This document shows, one piece after another, positions 26,810-35,029 of a stretch of 64,000 nucleotides of DNA. This DNA is from Sporomusaceae bacterium (GTDB taxonomy: Bacteria > Bacillota > Negativicutes > Sporomusales > UBA7701). The stretch is taken from positions 116,305-180,304 of the forward strand of contig JAVKTQ010000007.1 in NCBI GenBank assembly GCA_031460455.1, given 5' to 3'. A model generated the notes under the pieces. That model saw only the letters and a list, made by a program, of their open reading frames with translations, had not been told where the DNA came from and did no database searches. Position 1 is the first letter of the stretch; each line of letters opens with the position of its first letter. A program made the translations under genes and the position numbers.

Positions 26810-26822
26810 GCTCTCATTCCCC

Positions 26823-27668
26823 CTATATTTCGATTTCCGCATGCCTTGTGGCATGGCAGTTGATGTTGATCGCGACCGGCATGCCGGCGATGTGGGTGGG
26901 GAAATACTCGATGTTGACCGCCAGGGCGGTGACAGTGCCGCCCAAGCCCTGCGGGCCAACACCCGTTTTGTTAACGAGTTCGAGAATTTCCGCCTCGAGT
27001 TTGGCGTATTCCGGGTTGGCGCTGCGCTGGCTTATCGGCCTTATCAAAGCTTTTTTGGCCAGCAAGGCCGCCTTCTCCATCGTGCCGCCGATGCCCATGC
27101 CGATAACGATCGGCGGGCAAGGGTTCGAGCCTGCGGCGCTTACCGTGTCGACGGCGAATTTCTTAATGCCGGCAACCCCGGCTGAGGGCGGGAACATTTT
27201 CAGGGCGCTCATGTTCTCGCTGCCGAAGCCTTTGGGAGCGAGGGTGATTTTCACCTTATCGCCGGGAACGATGGCGATATGAAGGATGGCCGGCGTGTTG
27301 TCGCCGGTATTCTTGCGGACGAAAACCGGGTCGTCGACAACCGATTTGCGCAGATATCCTTCGGTATAGCCTTTGGCGACGCCGGCGTTGACGGCCGCTT
27401 CGAGGTCGCCGCCGACGATGCGGACGTTCTGACCGAGCTCCATGAACACGACCGCCATGCCGGTGTCCTGGCAGATGGGCATTGCCTGGTCGCGGGCGAT
27501 GCAGGCGTTTGTCACCAGTTGGCCGAAAATTTCCCGGCCGAGCGGCGATTCCTCCGTCTTTTGCCCATTTTCGAGGGCGCTGAAAATATCCTCGGCCAGG
27601 TAGTAGTTGGCGTCGACGGCGAGCTTCGCCACCGCCGCCGTTATCTGGCCGGCTTCCACAGTACGCAT
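26823..27668 (-). CDS. Fumarate hydratase class I, alpha subunit
   Basis: A 281-residue subunit that binds the catalytic [4Fe-4S] cluster. The three cluster cysteines are visible in PICQDTGM, SNPCPPIVIGMG and NINCHATRH. AAGGAGG lies 6 nt before the ATG. It is the first gene of a two-gene unit with the beta subunit. Downstream of fumarate reductase and a sigma-54 activator on the same strand, it forms part of a C4-dicarboxylate block. Confidence 0.95.
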   Translation of the reverse strand: MRTVEAGQITAAVAKLAVDANYYLAEDIFSALENGQKTEESPLGREIFGQLVTNACIARDQAMPICQDTGMAVVFMELGQNVRIVGGDLEAAVNAGVAKGYTEGYLRKSVVDDPVFVRKNTGDNTPAILHIAIVPGDKVKITLAPKGFGSENMSALKMFPPSAGVAGIKKFAVDTVSAAGSNPCPPIVIGMGIGGTMEKAALLAKKALIRPISQRSANPEYAKLEAEILELVNKTGVGPQGLGGTVTALAVNIEYFPTHIAGMPVAININCHATRHAEIEI

Positions 27669-27751
27669 GAATGGCCTCCTTTTCTTTGACGTATTGCCGC
27701 GCCGCGCACGGCTCTGTCCGATTTCTGCCCTATGTATTACTATTATGGCCG

Positions 27752-29458
27752 CTATTTCGCCTCCCCCAGGTCGTATTTGCGCAGTTTGTTGTACAGGGTT
27801 GCCAGAGAAATGCCGAGCGCCCCGGCCGCCTGTTTCTTGCCGTCGAGGTTGTGGCCGTACTTGGCGATCGCCAGGCCGATCAGTCGCCGCTCCATTTCCT
27901 CGAAGGTCATGACGTCGGTGTCGCGCAGACTGAGGTCGCGTTTGGGGAAATCGGCCAGCGGCCCCAGTTTCGCGGCGGTGATCGTTTCCCCGTCGGCGGT
28001 TACCACCGCCCGCTCGACGACGTTTTCCAGCTCGCGCAGGTTGCCGGGCCAGTCGTAGCGTTTCATCTCGGCCAGGGCCTCGGTGGAAAAGCCGCGGATG
28101 CGTTTGCCGAGGAGACGGTTGAATCTGGCGAGAGCGCTCTCTACGAGCAGGGGAATGTCTTCCTTGCGGGCCCTGAGAGGCGGCATGGTCAGCTCGATGA
28201 CCTTGAGCCGGTAGTAAAGGTCCTCGCGGAAAGTGCCGACGGCGATCAGCTTGGCCAGGTCGCGGTTTGTAGCGGCGATGACCCGGACGTCGACGGGCTT
28301 GGGCTGCGTGCCCCCGACCCTTTCGATCTCCCGCTCCTGCAGCACGCGGAGCAGCTTGCCCTGGAGTTGGTGCGGCATGTCGCCGATTTCGTCGAGGAAG
28401 ATCGTCCCGCGGTTGGCCAGCTCGAATTTGCCCATTTTGCTTTCGGTGGCGCCGGTGAAGGCTCCCTTTTCGTAGCCGAAAAATTCGCTCTCCAGGAGCG
28501 TTTCCGGGATGGCGGCGCAGTTGACGCGGATGAAGGGGAAGTTTCGCCGGCTGCTGGTGTTGTGGATGGCGTGCGCGAAGAGTTCTTTGCCGGTGCCGCT
28601 CTCGCCCATGATGAGCACCGTCGAATTGGTGTCGGCGATTTTGCGGGCCACCTCGACAATCTGCCTCAGGGCAGAGTTGGTGCCGAGCACGTCGTCGAAG
28701 GAGTATTTTGCGCTGGTCACTTCGCCGAATTTGACCGACAGGCGCTCGAGAAGGCGCGACTGGCGCTGAAGCTGTTCCATGAGACGCATGACGTCGGTGA
28801 GAGGCTGGAAGACGACCACGGCGCCAACCATCTCGCCGTTGGCGTCGGCGTAGATAGGGGCGGCGTTCGACACGACTTCGATTTCGGTGCCGCCGACGAC
28901 GCTGCGATGCCCGAATACCGGCTGCCGGGTGCGGAGGCAGCGGGCCAACGCCCCGTTCGGCGAGGCCCGGAAGATATTTTTGCCGATGCGACCGTCGGCG
29001 CTGATGCCGGAAATCTTCGTGAATGAAGGGTTGACGTATTTTACCGTGCCGTCGGTATCGGCGACTTCGATGCCTTCCTGGACCGAATTGAGGATGGCGT
29101 CGAGTTCGCCTTTGATGTTCTTGATTTCGATCAGCCGCTGTGTCTCGTCAAGGATGGTGAGCATCAGTTCCGCCGCTTTGCCGTCCATGACGGTCGCGCC
29201 GGACGGCTTGCCGGCCAGCAGCTTTTCGCGCACCTCCGCGCGGCCTGTGGCCTCGATGTAGATGTTCACGTCAGAAATAGCGAGGAGCGCGGTGAAGTCG
29301 GTGGTGACGAAAACTCCGTCCTTGCGGGCCAGCAGCGCGCCGGGCGCTTCGGGGTCGATATCGGCGGCACCGAGGATGATGACGTTTTTCGTTGTTTTCA
29401 GAGTCTGGTACACGACCGTGCCGCCCTTGCCAAGGCCGATAATCGCAACTTTGTACAC
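27752..29458 (-). CDS. Sigma-54-dependent activator with N-terminal Rossmann-like and PAS domains
   Basis: A 568-residue regulator. Residues 1 to about 110 form a Rossmann-like dinucleotide fold (VAIIGLGKGGTVVYQ, then IYIEATGRAEV). A PAS domain follows (SVQEGIEVADTDGTVKYVNP). The AAA+ sigma-54 domain has MGESGTGKELFAHAIH (Walker A), GAFTGA and FLDEIGDM. A Fis-type HTH (KQAAGALGISLATLYNKLRK) ends it. It uses GTG 29458 with a GGGAG site. The N-terminal domain may sense NAD(H) or a related ligand. Location suggests control of fumarase and fumarate reductase. Confidence 0.93.
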   Translation of the reverse strand: MYKVAIIGLGKGGTVVYQTLKTTKNVIILGAADIDPEAPGALLARKDGVFVTTDFTALLAISDVNIYIEATGRAEVREKLLAGKPSGATVMDGKAAELMLTILDETQRLIEIKNIKGELDAILNSVQEGIEVADTDGTVKYVNPSFTKISGISADGRIGKNIFRASPNGALARCLRTRQPVFGHRSVVGGTEIEVVSNAAPIYADANGEMVGAVVVFQPLTDVMRLMEQLQRQSRLLERLSVKFGEVTSAKYSFDDVLGTNSALRQIVEVARKIADTNSTVLIMGESGTGKELFAHAIHNTSSRRNFPFIRVNCAAIPETLLESEFFGYEKGAFTGATESKMGKFELANRGTIFLDEIGDMPHQLQGKLLRVLQEREIERVGGTQPKPVDVRVIAATNRDLAKLIAVGTFREDLYYRLKVIELTMPPLRARKEDIPLLVESALARFNRLLGKRIRGFSTEALAEMKRYDWPGNLRELENVVERAVVTADGETITAAKLGPLADFPKRDLSLRDTDVMTFEEMERRLIGLAIAKYGHNLDGKKQAAGALGISLATLYNKLRKYDLGEAK

Positions 29459-29544
29459 GTTTAGGCTCCCGCATTCTAATTATTATAAATCATTATATTT
29501 TACCTTCCGGCCGCTGACAACAAAGTTCAGTTTGGAACGTATCC

Positions 29545-30288
29545 CTAACCGCCGAGGAGGCGGCTGAGGGCGAAACGGTTGACTTCGCGGTTGAGCTTGG
29601 CCAGCGAGGTTGTCAGCGGTATCTGCTTGGGACAGGCGCGGACGCAGTTCTGGCTGTTGCCGCAGCCCGCTATGCCGCCGGGCGCTATGAGGGCGGCCAG
29701 GCGCTCCTCTTTCTGCAGCGCCCCGCTGGGGTGGGAGTTAAAGAGCTGCACCTGGGAGACGGCTGCCGGGCCGATGAAGGCGGACTTGCCGCCGGCGTTG
29801 GGGCACGCTTCGAAGCAGCAGCCGCAGGTCATGCAGCGGGACAGGGGATAGGCTTCCTCCTGGACCTTGGGGGCGATACGGGGCCCTGGGCCGAGGTTGT
29901 AGGTACCGTCAATCTCAACCCAGGCCCGCACCTTTTTCAGGGCGGCGAACATCACCTTGCGGTCGACCATCAGGTCCCTCACTACCGGAAACTTGGTCAA
30001 CGGCGCCAGACGGATCGGCTGGGCGAGCTGGTCGATGAGGGCCGAACAGGCTTGGCGAGGTTTGCCGTTGATCAGCATCGTGCAGGCGCCGCACACTTCT
30101 TCGAGGCAGTTGCATTCCCACACGACCGGCTGCGTTCTGCGTCCGTCTTTGGTCACGGGCTTGCGCTGGATGTCCATGAGGGCGGAGATGACGTTCATGT
30201 TCGGGCGGTAGGGAACATGGAACTCCTCGTGGTAGGACGGTTCCGCCGGCGAGTCCTGGCGCTTGACGATGAGGTGGATAGTTTTCAT
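29545..30288 (-). CDS. sdhB: Fumarate reductase/succinate dehydrogenase iron-sulfur subunit
   Basis: A 247-residue electron-transfer subunit. The [2Fe-2S] site is CNCLEEVCGACTMLINGK plus a later Cys (RQAC). The [4Fe-4S] and [3Fe-4S] sites use CMTCGCCFEACPNAGG and CGNSQNCVRACPKQIP. The ATG overlaps the flavoprotein stop (ATGA). Subunit order C-A-B and the five-helix anchor match the Bacillus/epsilonproteobacterial type, which can run in either direction; fumarate reduction is likely in an anaerobe. Confidence 0.95.
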   Translation of the reverse strand: MKTIHLIVKRQDSPAEPSYHEEFHVPYRPNMNVISALMDIQRKPVTKDGRRTQPVVWECNCLEEVCGACTMLINGKPRQACSALIDQLAQPIRLAPLTKFPVVRDLMVDRKVMFAALKKVRAWVEIDGTYNLGPGPRIAPKVQEEAYPLSRCMTCGCCFEACPNAGGKSAFIGPAAVSQVQLFNSHPSGALQKEERLAALIAPGGIAGCGNSQNCVRACPKQIPLTTSLAKLNREVNRFALSRLLGG

Positions 30289-32042
30289 TGCCGCTCGCCT
30301 CCCTTGTCGATATCGTAGCGCCGCGGCCGCGGTTTGATGTGGGAAACATCCACGCCTTCGTAAGTGAGCCGCGGGCCGTCAGGGTTGTATTCAGCCTTGG
30401 TGGTTTTGAGCCAGTTGGCGTCGTCCCGGTCGGGGAAGTCCGGCTTGAAGTGTGCGCCGCGGCTTTCGTCGCGCGCCAGCGCCCCCAGCGTTATGACCCT
30501 CGCCAGGTCGATCATGCCCCTGAGCTGGCGGGTAAAGAGCAGGCTTTGGTTGGACCGCGGGCTGCTGTCGCCGAGGCCGATGCGCCGCCAGCGGGCCGCC
30601 AATTCCTGCAGCTTATCGTCGGTAGCCCGCAGCCGGTCGTTGTAACGGATGATGGTGACGTTGCCGGTCATCCACTCCCCCATCTCCTGGTGAAGGGCGA
30701 ACGGATTCTCCGGTCCGTCCATGCTCGCCAGGACGCGGTAGTCGCTTTCGGCCTGCCTGCGGGCCAAGTCCAGTGCGCCGGGGTCGAGCGGCGGCATTAT
30801 GCGCCCCTGCGCATAGCGAACGGCGCTGGGGCCGGCAACCATCCCGCCGTAGATGGCCGAGATGAGCGAGTTGGCGCCCAGGCGGTTGGCGCCGTGGTAC
30901 TGGTACTCGCACTCGCCGGCGGCGAACAGGCCGGTAATGTTGGTCATCTGGCCGTAGTCCACCCACAGGCCGCCCATCGTGTAATGCACGGCCGGGAAAA
31001 TACGCATCGGCACTTTGCGGGGGTCTTCGCCGACGAATTTTTCGTAGATTTCGAGGATGCCGCCCAGCTTGCGGTCCAGTTCCCGCCGGTCGATATGGGA
31101 TACGTCGAGATAGACGGCATTTTCGCCGTTGACGCCCAGCTTCATCTCGTTGCAGACTTTGAAAATCGCCCGGGTGGCGATATCCCGCGGCACGAGGTTG
31201 CCGTAGGCGGGGTACCACTCTTCGAGAAAGTACCACGGTTTGCCGTCTTTGTACGTCCATATCCGGCCGCCTTCGCCGCGGGCCGACTCGGACATCAGGC
31301 GGAGCTTGTCGTCGGCGGGGATGGCGGTGGGGTGGATCTGGACGAACTCGCCGTTGGCGTAGCAGGCGCCCTGACGGAAGGCGGTGGCGGCCGCCGCCCC
31401 GGTGTTGATCGTCGAATTGGTGCTTTTGCCGAAGATCATCCCCAGGCCGCCGGTACACATGACTACCGCGTCGGCGGCGAAGCCTTCGATATCCATCGAG
31501 GCCGTGTCTTGGGCGACGATGCCCCGGCAGCAACCGTCGCCGGCTTTCACCAGGCCGAGGAACTCCCAGCCTTCGCGTTTTTCGACCGCGCCGGCAGCTT
31601 CGTGGCGGCGCACCTGCTCGTCCAGGGCGTAAAGGAGCTGCTGGCCGGTCGTCGCGCCGGCGAAGGCGGTGCGGGCGTATTTGGAGCCGCCGAAGTGGCG
31701 GAAATCGAGCAGGCCTTCCGGCGTGCGGCTAAACGGCACGCCCATGCGGTCCAGCAGGTAGATGACATCGGGGGCCGCCTCGCACATCGCTTTGACAGGC
31801 GGCTGGTTGGCGAGGAAATCGCCCCCGAAGATGGTATCGTCGAAGTGCTCGGCGGTCGAGTCGCCCTCGCCCTTGGTGTTGACGGCGCCGTTTATTCCTC
31901 CCTGCGCGCAGACGGAATGCGACCTTTTCACCGGTACGAGGGAAAACAGGGTTACCCTTCCGCCCATTTCGACGATCTTGATCGTCGCCATCAACCCGGC
32001 CAGGCCGCCGCCGACGACAATAACGCTGACGCTGCGCTTCAA
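30285..32042 (-). CDS. sdhA: Fumarate reductase/succinate dehydrogenase flavoprotein subunit
   Basis: A 585-residue catalytic subunit with covalent FAD. It has the N-terminal VIVVGGGLAGLMATIKI, the FAD-linking His region SVCAQGGINGAV, and active-site motifs HPTAIP and SARGEGGRIW. The quinol-type substrate motif HYTMGGLWVDYGQMT is present. It uses a TTG start at 32042 after a GGGGGAAT site, 60 nt from the membrane subunit gene. It interconverts succinate and fumarate. Confidence 0.95.
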   Translation of the reverse strand: MKRSVSVIVVGGGLAGLMATIKIVEMGGRVTLFSLVPVKRSHSVCAQGGINGAVNTKGEGDSTAEHFDDTIFGGDFLANQPPVKAMCEAAPDVIYLLDRMGVPFSRTPEGLLDFRHFGGSKYARTAFAGATTGQQLLYALDEQVRRHEAAGAVEKREGWEFLGLVKAGDGCCRGIVAQDTASMDIEGFAADAVVMCTGGLGMIFGKSTNSTINTGAAAATAFRQGACYANGEFVQIHPTAIPADDKLRLMSESARGEGGRIWTYKDGKPWYFLEEWYPAYGNLVPRDIATRAIFKVCNEMKLGVNGENAVYLDVSHIDRRELDRKLGGILEIYEKFVGEDPRKVPMRIFPAVHYTMGGLWVDYGQMTNITGLFAAGECEYQYHGANRLGANSLISAIYGGMVAGPSAVRYAQGRIMPPLDPGALDLARRQAESDYRVLASMDGPENPFALHQEMGEWMTGNVTIIRYNDRLRATDDKLQELAARWRRIGLGDSSPRSNQSLLFTRQLRGMIDLARVITLGALARDESRGAHFKPDFPDRDDANWLKTTKAEYNPDGPRLTYEGVDVSHIKPRPRRYDIDKGGERQ

Positions 32043-32102
32043 CCCTATTCCCCCTTATCTGTTATTTTATCTGGCTTTCGCCGCTCTCCAGTGCGCGCGC
32101 CT

Positions 32103-32714
32103 TCAACTTACGAAAGCGAACAGGGCGCGCACGCCGACGGCGTAGAGGAAGACAAATACGAAACTGCAGGCGTACATCGCAGCTGTCTGGGACCGGGGGC
32201 CGATGGTGATCCCCCAGGTAATGAGGAAGGTCCACAGGCCGTTGACGAAGTGCAGCAGGCCGGCGGCGAGGCCGACAGCGTAAAGGGCGAAGACCAGTGG
32301 ATCGCCTAACAGCCCCGCCATGTGCGAAAAAGTGATCTCGGTGCCGTAAAGAGCCTTGCCGATACGCAGCACCCACACGTGCCACACCAGGAAGGCCAGT
32401 GTGATCACCGCCGTCGCCCGCTGCAGGTAAAACATCCAGTTGCGGAAATAACGGTAGGAAAGCTGGTTATTTTTTGCGAGGTATGCGACATACAGGCCGT
32501 AGAAGGCGTGAAACGCGAGCGGCACGGCGATAAAGCCGATTTCCAGCGGGACAACGAACGGGAGGCTCTGCAGGAAGGACACTGTGCGGTCGAACGCCGC
32601 CGGGCCGACGATAGCCTGGGAGATGGAAAACATATGCTCGAGCATGAAAAAGCCGATCGGGACGATCCCGGTCAGGGAATGGACGCGGCGCAAAAAGAAA
32701 TCGGCGCTGGGCAT
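32103..32714 (-). CDS. sdhC: Succinate dehydrogenase/fumarate reductase cytochrome b subunit
   Basis: A 203-residue membrane anchor with five predicted helices. The haem-ligand histidines are in RRVHSLTG, LEHMF, AFHAFYG, VWHVWV and LLHFVNGLW, i.e. the di-haem B-type anchor. It links quinone to the Fe-S subunit. AGGAGG precedes the ATG. It is first gene of the C-A-B operon; an intrinsic terminator just upstream separates it from the small C-x2-C gene. Confidence 0.93.
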   Translation of the reverse strand: MPSADFFLRRVHSLTGIVPIGFFMLEHMFSISQAIVGPAAFDRTVSFLQSLPFVVPLEIGFIAVPLAFHAFYGLYVAYLAKNNQLSYRYFRNWMFYLQRATAVITLAFLVWHVWVLRIGKALYGTEITFSHMAGLLGDPLVFALYAVGLAAGLLHFVNGLWTFLITWGITIGPRSQTAAMYACSFVFVFLYAVGVRALFAFVS

Positions 32715-32756
32715 GGCATCTCCTCCTAAGATTGACTGATAATGCGACCGGCGGGT

Positions 32757-32790
32757 AAAAAAGCATCACCAGCCGGTGCTGGTGAAGCGA
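32757..32790 (-). terminator. Terminator between the C-x2-C gene and sdhC
   Basis: The TCACCAGC ACCG GCTGGTGA hairpin is followed by TGCTTTTTT on the minus strand. Read-through into sdhC cannot be excluded. Confidence 0.85.
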
Positions 32791-32802
32791 AAAACTTGCC
32801 GG

Positions 32803-32994
32803 TTACTCGCTTTCGGCCGCGTCGCGGCCGCCGGACGATGTCTCGATTATCTCGCTGTGGGCGCCGTGCACCCCGCACTCGGGGCACAGCCACGTCTGCA
32901 CCCGCAGCATCAGCCTGCGGTCGTTGAAATCGTACCCTACCGTGGTATACTTCGATGCTTTTTCGAGATGCTCACACCAGTGGGCTCTCATCAT
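32803..32994 (-). CDS. Unknown small C-x2-C protein
   Basis: A 63-residue protein that I do not recognise. It has a basic/aromatic N-terminus (MMRAHWCEHLEKASKYTTV) and a WLCPECGVHGAH metal-binding-like knuckle near residue 36, then an acidic tail. GGGAGGGTGATTAG precedes the ATG well. It is the only gene between a consensus sigma-54 promoter (33039-33055) and a terminator, so it should be made under control of a sigma-54 activator, perhaps with leak into the sdh operon. Confidence 0.7.
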   Translation of the reverse strand: MMRAHWCEHLEKASKYTTVGYDFNDRRLMLRVQTWLCPECGVHGAHSEIIETSSGGRDAAESE

Positions 32995-33038
32995 CTCTAA
33001 TCACCCTCCCCACACTTTTTGGACCCGTCACATTATAA

Positions 33039-33055
33039 TGCAAAAAGCGTGCCAA
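33039..33055 (-). promoter_or_regulatory. Sigma-54 (-24/-12) promoter
   Basis: The minus strand reads TTGGCACGCTTTTTGCA, a full match to the YTGGCACGrNNNTTGCW consensus with correct spacing between GG and GC. It lies 45 nt upstream of the small C-x2-C gene and about 325 bp upstream of sdhC. Confidence 0.85.
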
Positions 33056-33391
33056 GAGCATTTTCAGTATTTTCAGGCCTTTGCGGCGACCGTTCTGCAA
33101 CCGTGTTTCTAAAAATTATAAGCGCCCGAAAGGCAAGCTGGCGGACAATCGTTGCCGGCAGGAGCATCGCCCGCCTGTCGGTCTGACCAATATACCGTCA
33201 TTCTAATAATTATAATTATTATAATTTTTATAACTTTTCGGCGCTTAATGAGTCATTTTACGGTCGCAGCAGGTCTCAACTTGGTAAAAATATTGACCGC
33301 AGGCGAAAAACTGTGATATTTTATATCTGTATATTTTTCTGTAGAAATTTGCGACCAACCCGGCACGTACGATCCGAGGAGGAGTAAACCC
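33056..33391. other. Regulatory intergenic region between divergent units
   Basis: No gene is visible. Contents are an imperfect hairpin at about 33151-33180 (CCGGCAGG with CCTGTCGG), an A/T-rich near-palindrome at 33207-33235 (ATAATTATAATTAT) and the promoter of the GntR-family gene. The stretch is well placed to hold enhancer sites for the sigma-54 promoter and an operator for the regulator. Confidence 0.5.
33293..33322 (+). promoter_or_regulatory. Sigma-A promoter of the FadR-type regulator
   Basis: TTGACC and TATTTT are separated by 18 bp, 70 nt before the start codon at 33392. Confidence 0.6.
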
Positions 33392-34090
33392 ATGGGCAGC
33401 ATGTCGCCTATCCATCTCGATAATTACAAACCGCTCCGCGAAGTCGTCTTCGATGTCCTGCGCAACGCCATCACCAGCGGCCTGCTGCAGCCTGGGGAAC
33501 GTCTAATGGAAAACCAGCTTGCCGAGCAGCTCCGGGTGAGCCGCACCCCCGTCCGCGAGGCGATCCGCAAGCTGGAGCAGGAGGGGTTTGTCGTCATGGC
33601 GCCCCGTCGCGGCACCTATGTCGCCGACATTTCCATCCGCGACATCAATGAGGTGTTCGAGATCCGCTCCGCCCTCGAAGTGCTGGCAGCCGGCCTGGCA
33701 GCCGAACGGATCGGCGAGGACGACCTTGAGCATCTGGAACGGCTGCTGGTGGAGATCGGCGAATATATCGAGAAGGGTGACACGGCGAAAATTGTCGAGG
33801 CTGACTGCCGTTTCCACGATATCCTCTACGGCGCCACCAACAATAAAACGCTGGCCGCCATCATCAGTAATCTGCGGGAAAAGCTGACCGTCTTCCGGAC
33901 CATTTCCTACGGCTACCCCGGCCGAGCGAAGCGTTCGCTGGAGGAACACCGTCGCATCGTCGAGGCGCTGGCGCGTCGTAACCCGACCATCGCCCAGCAG
34001 TTGGCCCGCAAACACATGGACAACGCCGAACAGACGCTGCTGCTGCACATGAGCGAAAAGAACCAGGAACGTCGCAAGGCCGGCGAATAG
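33392..34090 (+). CDS. GntR-family (FadR subfamily) regulator
   Basis: A 232-residue repressor/activator. The winged HTH (residues 15-80) has NQLAEQLRVSRTPVREAIRK and APRRGTYVADIS. The C-terminal all-helical FCD domain has the metal/ligand residues Asp and His in ADCRFHDILYGA and EHRRIVEAL. GAGGAGGAG precedes the ATG. FCD regulators sense organic acids such as lactate or gluconate. Divergent from the sigma-54 unit and sdh operon, it could also act on that region. Confidence 0.93.
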   Translation: MGSMSPIHLDNYKPLREVVFDVLRNAITSGLLQPGERLMENQLAEQLRVSRTPVREAIRKLEQEGFVVMAPRRGTYVADISIRDINEVFEIRSALEVLAAGLAAERIGEDDLEHLERLLVEIGEYIEKGDTAKIVEADCRFHDILYGATNNKTLAAIISNLREKLTVFRTISYGYPGRAKRSLEEHRRIVEALARRNPTIAQQLARKHMDNAEQTLLLHMSEKNQERRKAGE

Positions 34091-34099
34091 GATAATAAG

Positions 34100-34141
34100 C
34101 AAAAAGCGACCGCGCAGTTCAATAGCGCAGGTCGCTTTTTC
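34100..34141 (+). terminator. Bidirectional terminator
   Basis: The AAAAAGCGACC/GGTCGCTTTTT stem with an inner GCGC pairing serves the GntR-family gene and possibly the convergent response-regulator gene. Confidence 0.85.
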
Positions 34142-34150
34142 ATCTCGTTT

Positions 34151-35029
34151 TTAGGCCTGTTCGTTGGATGCGAGAAAGACCAGCCCTTCGACGAATTTCT
34201 TGACGTTGATCTTGCCGTGGTACGGGCTTTTGCCCTGGACGAAATTCATCTCCTGACGTACCTCGCTGAAGTCGAACAGGGCGGTGCTGTATGTCTGGAA
34301 GCGGTCGTTGTGATAATCCTCGATACCGACGTTGGCCATGTTTTGGAGCGCTTTGGCGATAGCCCGGCGGACGCGCTGCTCGATGGTCTTGGTGTCCTGG
34401 CCGGCGTCCTGGGCCATCTGCTGATAGATCTCGTTGAGCTGGTAGGGCGAATCGTCTGTCAGGCGATCGCTGGCGGCCAAAAGCTTCGCCATCTGGTAGA
34501 TGCTCTTGGCCCCGACCTCGCCGAGGATGCCGAGGTCGGAGAATACTTTGTAGAGCACGCTTTTCGGGGGGCGGCGCTCCGCTGCCGGCGCGGCCGTTCC
34601 GGCAGCCGGCGCATACGGGGCTGTGGCCTGGGAGATGAGAGACATGGCTTTTTTTAGCTCGCGACTCTCCCTGACCTTGTTGATGACGGTGATGATCTCG
34701 GATACGTTGACCGGTTTGTGGATATAGAACTCGATGCCGTGTTGGTAGGCCTGGGTTATCATCGGCTGGCTGCGCGATTCGGAAATCATTATGCACGATA
34801 CGTTCAGACCCTGCTCTTTGAGCTTGCGGATGAGTTCCACTCCGTCCTGTCCGGGCAGCAGCAGGTCGATTACAGCGATGTCCGGCCGATGCTCGGCGAT
34901 GAGCTTTTCGGCCGCCACGCCCTCGGCGCTTTCGGCCACAACCGTTCCCAGGTCATTTTGCTCGATGATGTTGCGGATTATTTTGCGAATACTGACATCA
35001 TCGTCGACGACAACAAACCGTAACGACAT
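34151..35029 (-). CDS. Response regulator, GlnL/YcbB-like
   Basis: A 292-residue regulator. The receiver domain (residues 1-120) has FVVVDDDVSIRK, the phosphoacceptor Asp in IAVIDLLLPGQDG and the Lys in IHKPV. The C-terminal YcbB-type DNA-binding domain starts near residue 150 (VLYKVFSDLGILGEVGAKSI). The ATG at 35029 overlaps the kinase stop (TGATG) after AAGGAGGAG. In Bacillus this pair responds to glutamine; the signal here is unknown. Confidence 0.9.
   Translation of the reverse strand: MSLRFVVVDDDVSIRKIIRNIIEQNDLGTVVAESAEGVAAEKLIAEHRPDIAVIDLLLPGQDGVELIRKLKEQGLNVSCIMISESRSQPMITQAYQHGIEFYIHKPVNVSEIITVINKVRESRELKKAMSLISQATAPYAPAAGTAAPAAERRPPKSVLYKVFSDLGILGEVGAKSIYQMAKLLAASDRLTDDSPYQLNEIYQQMAQDAGQDTKTIEQRVRRAIAKALQNMANVGIEDYHNDRFQTYSTALFDFSEVRQEMNFVQGKSPYHGKINVKKFVEGLVFLASNEQA

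Noticed and set aside
30288..32309. A 673-codon open frame on the plus strand opposite sdhA/sdhC
   Set aside because: It is the antisense of three well-supported genes in G+C-rich DNA, has no family signature and no ribosome site.
33140..33160. Possible second sigma-54 promoter (TGGC...TTGC)
   Set aside because: The GG-to-GC spacing is 12 nt instead of 10 and the -24 box lacks ACG.
33100..33240. CRISPR-like or tandem repeats in the AT-rich gap
   Set aside because: There are no regularly spaced repeats; only short A/T palindromes are present. No CRISPR array was seen anywhere in the window.
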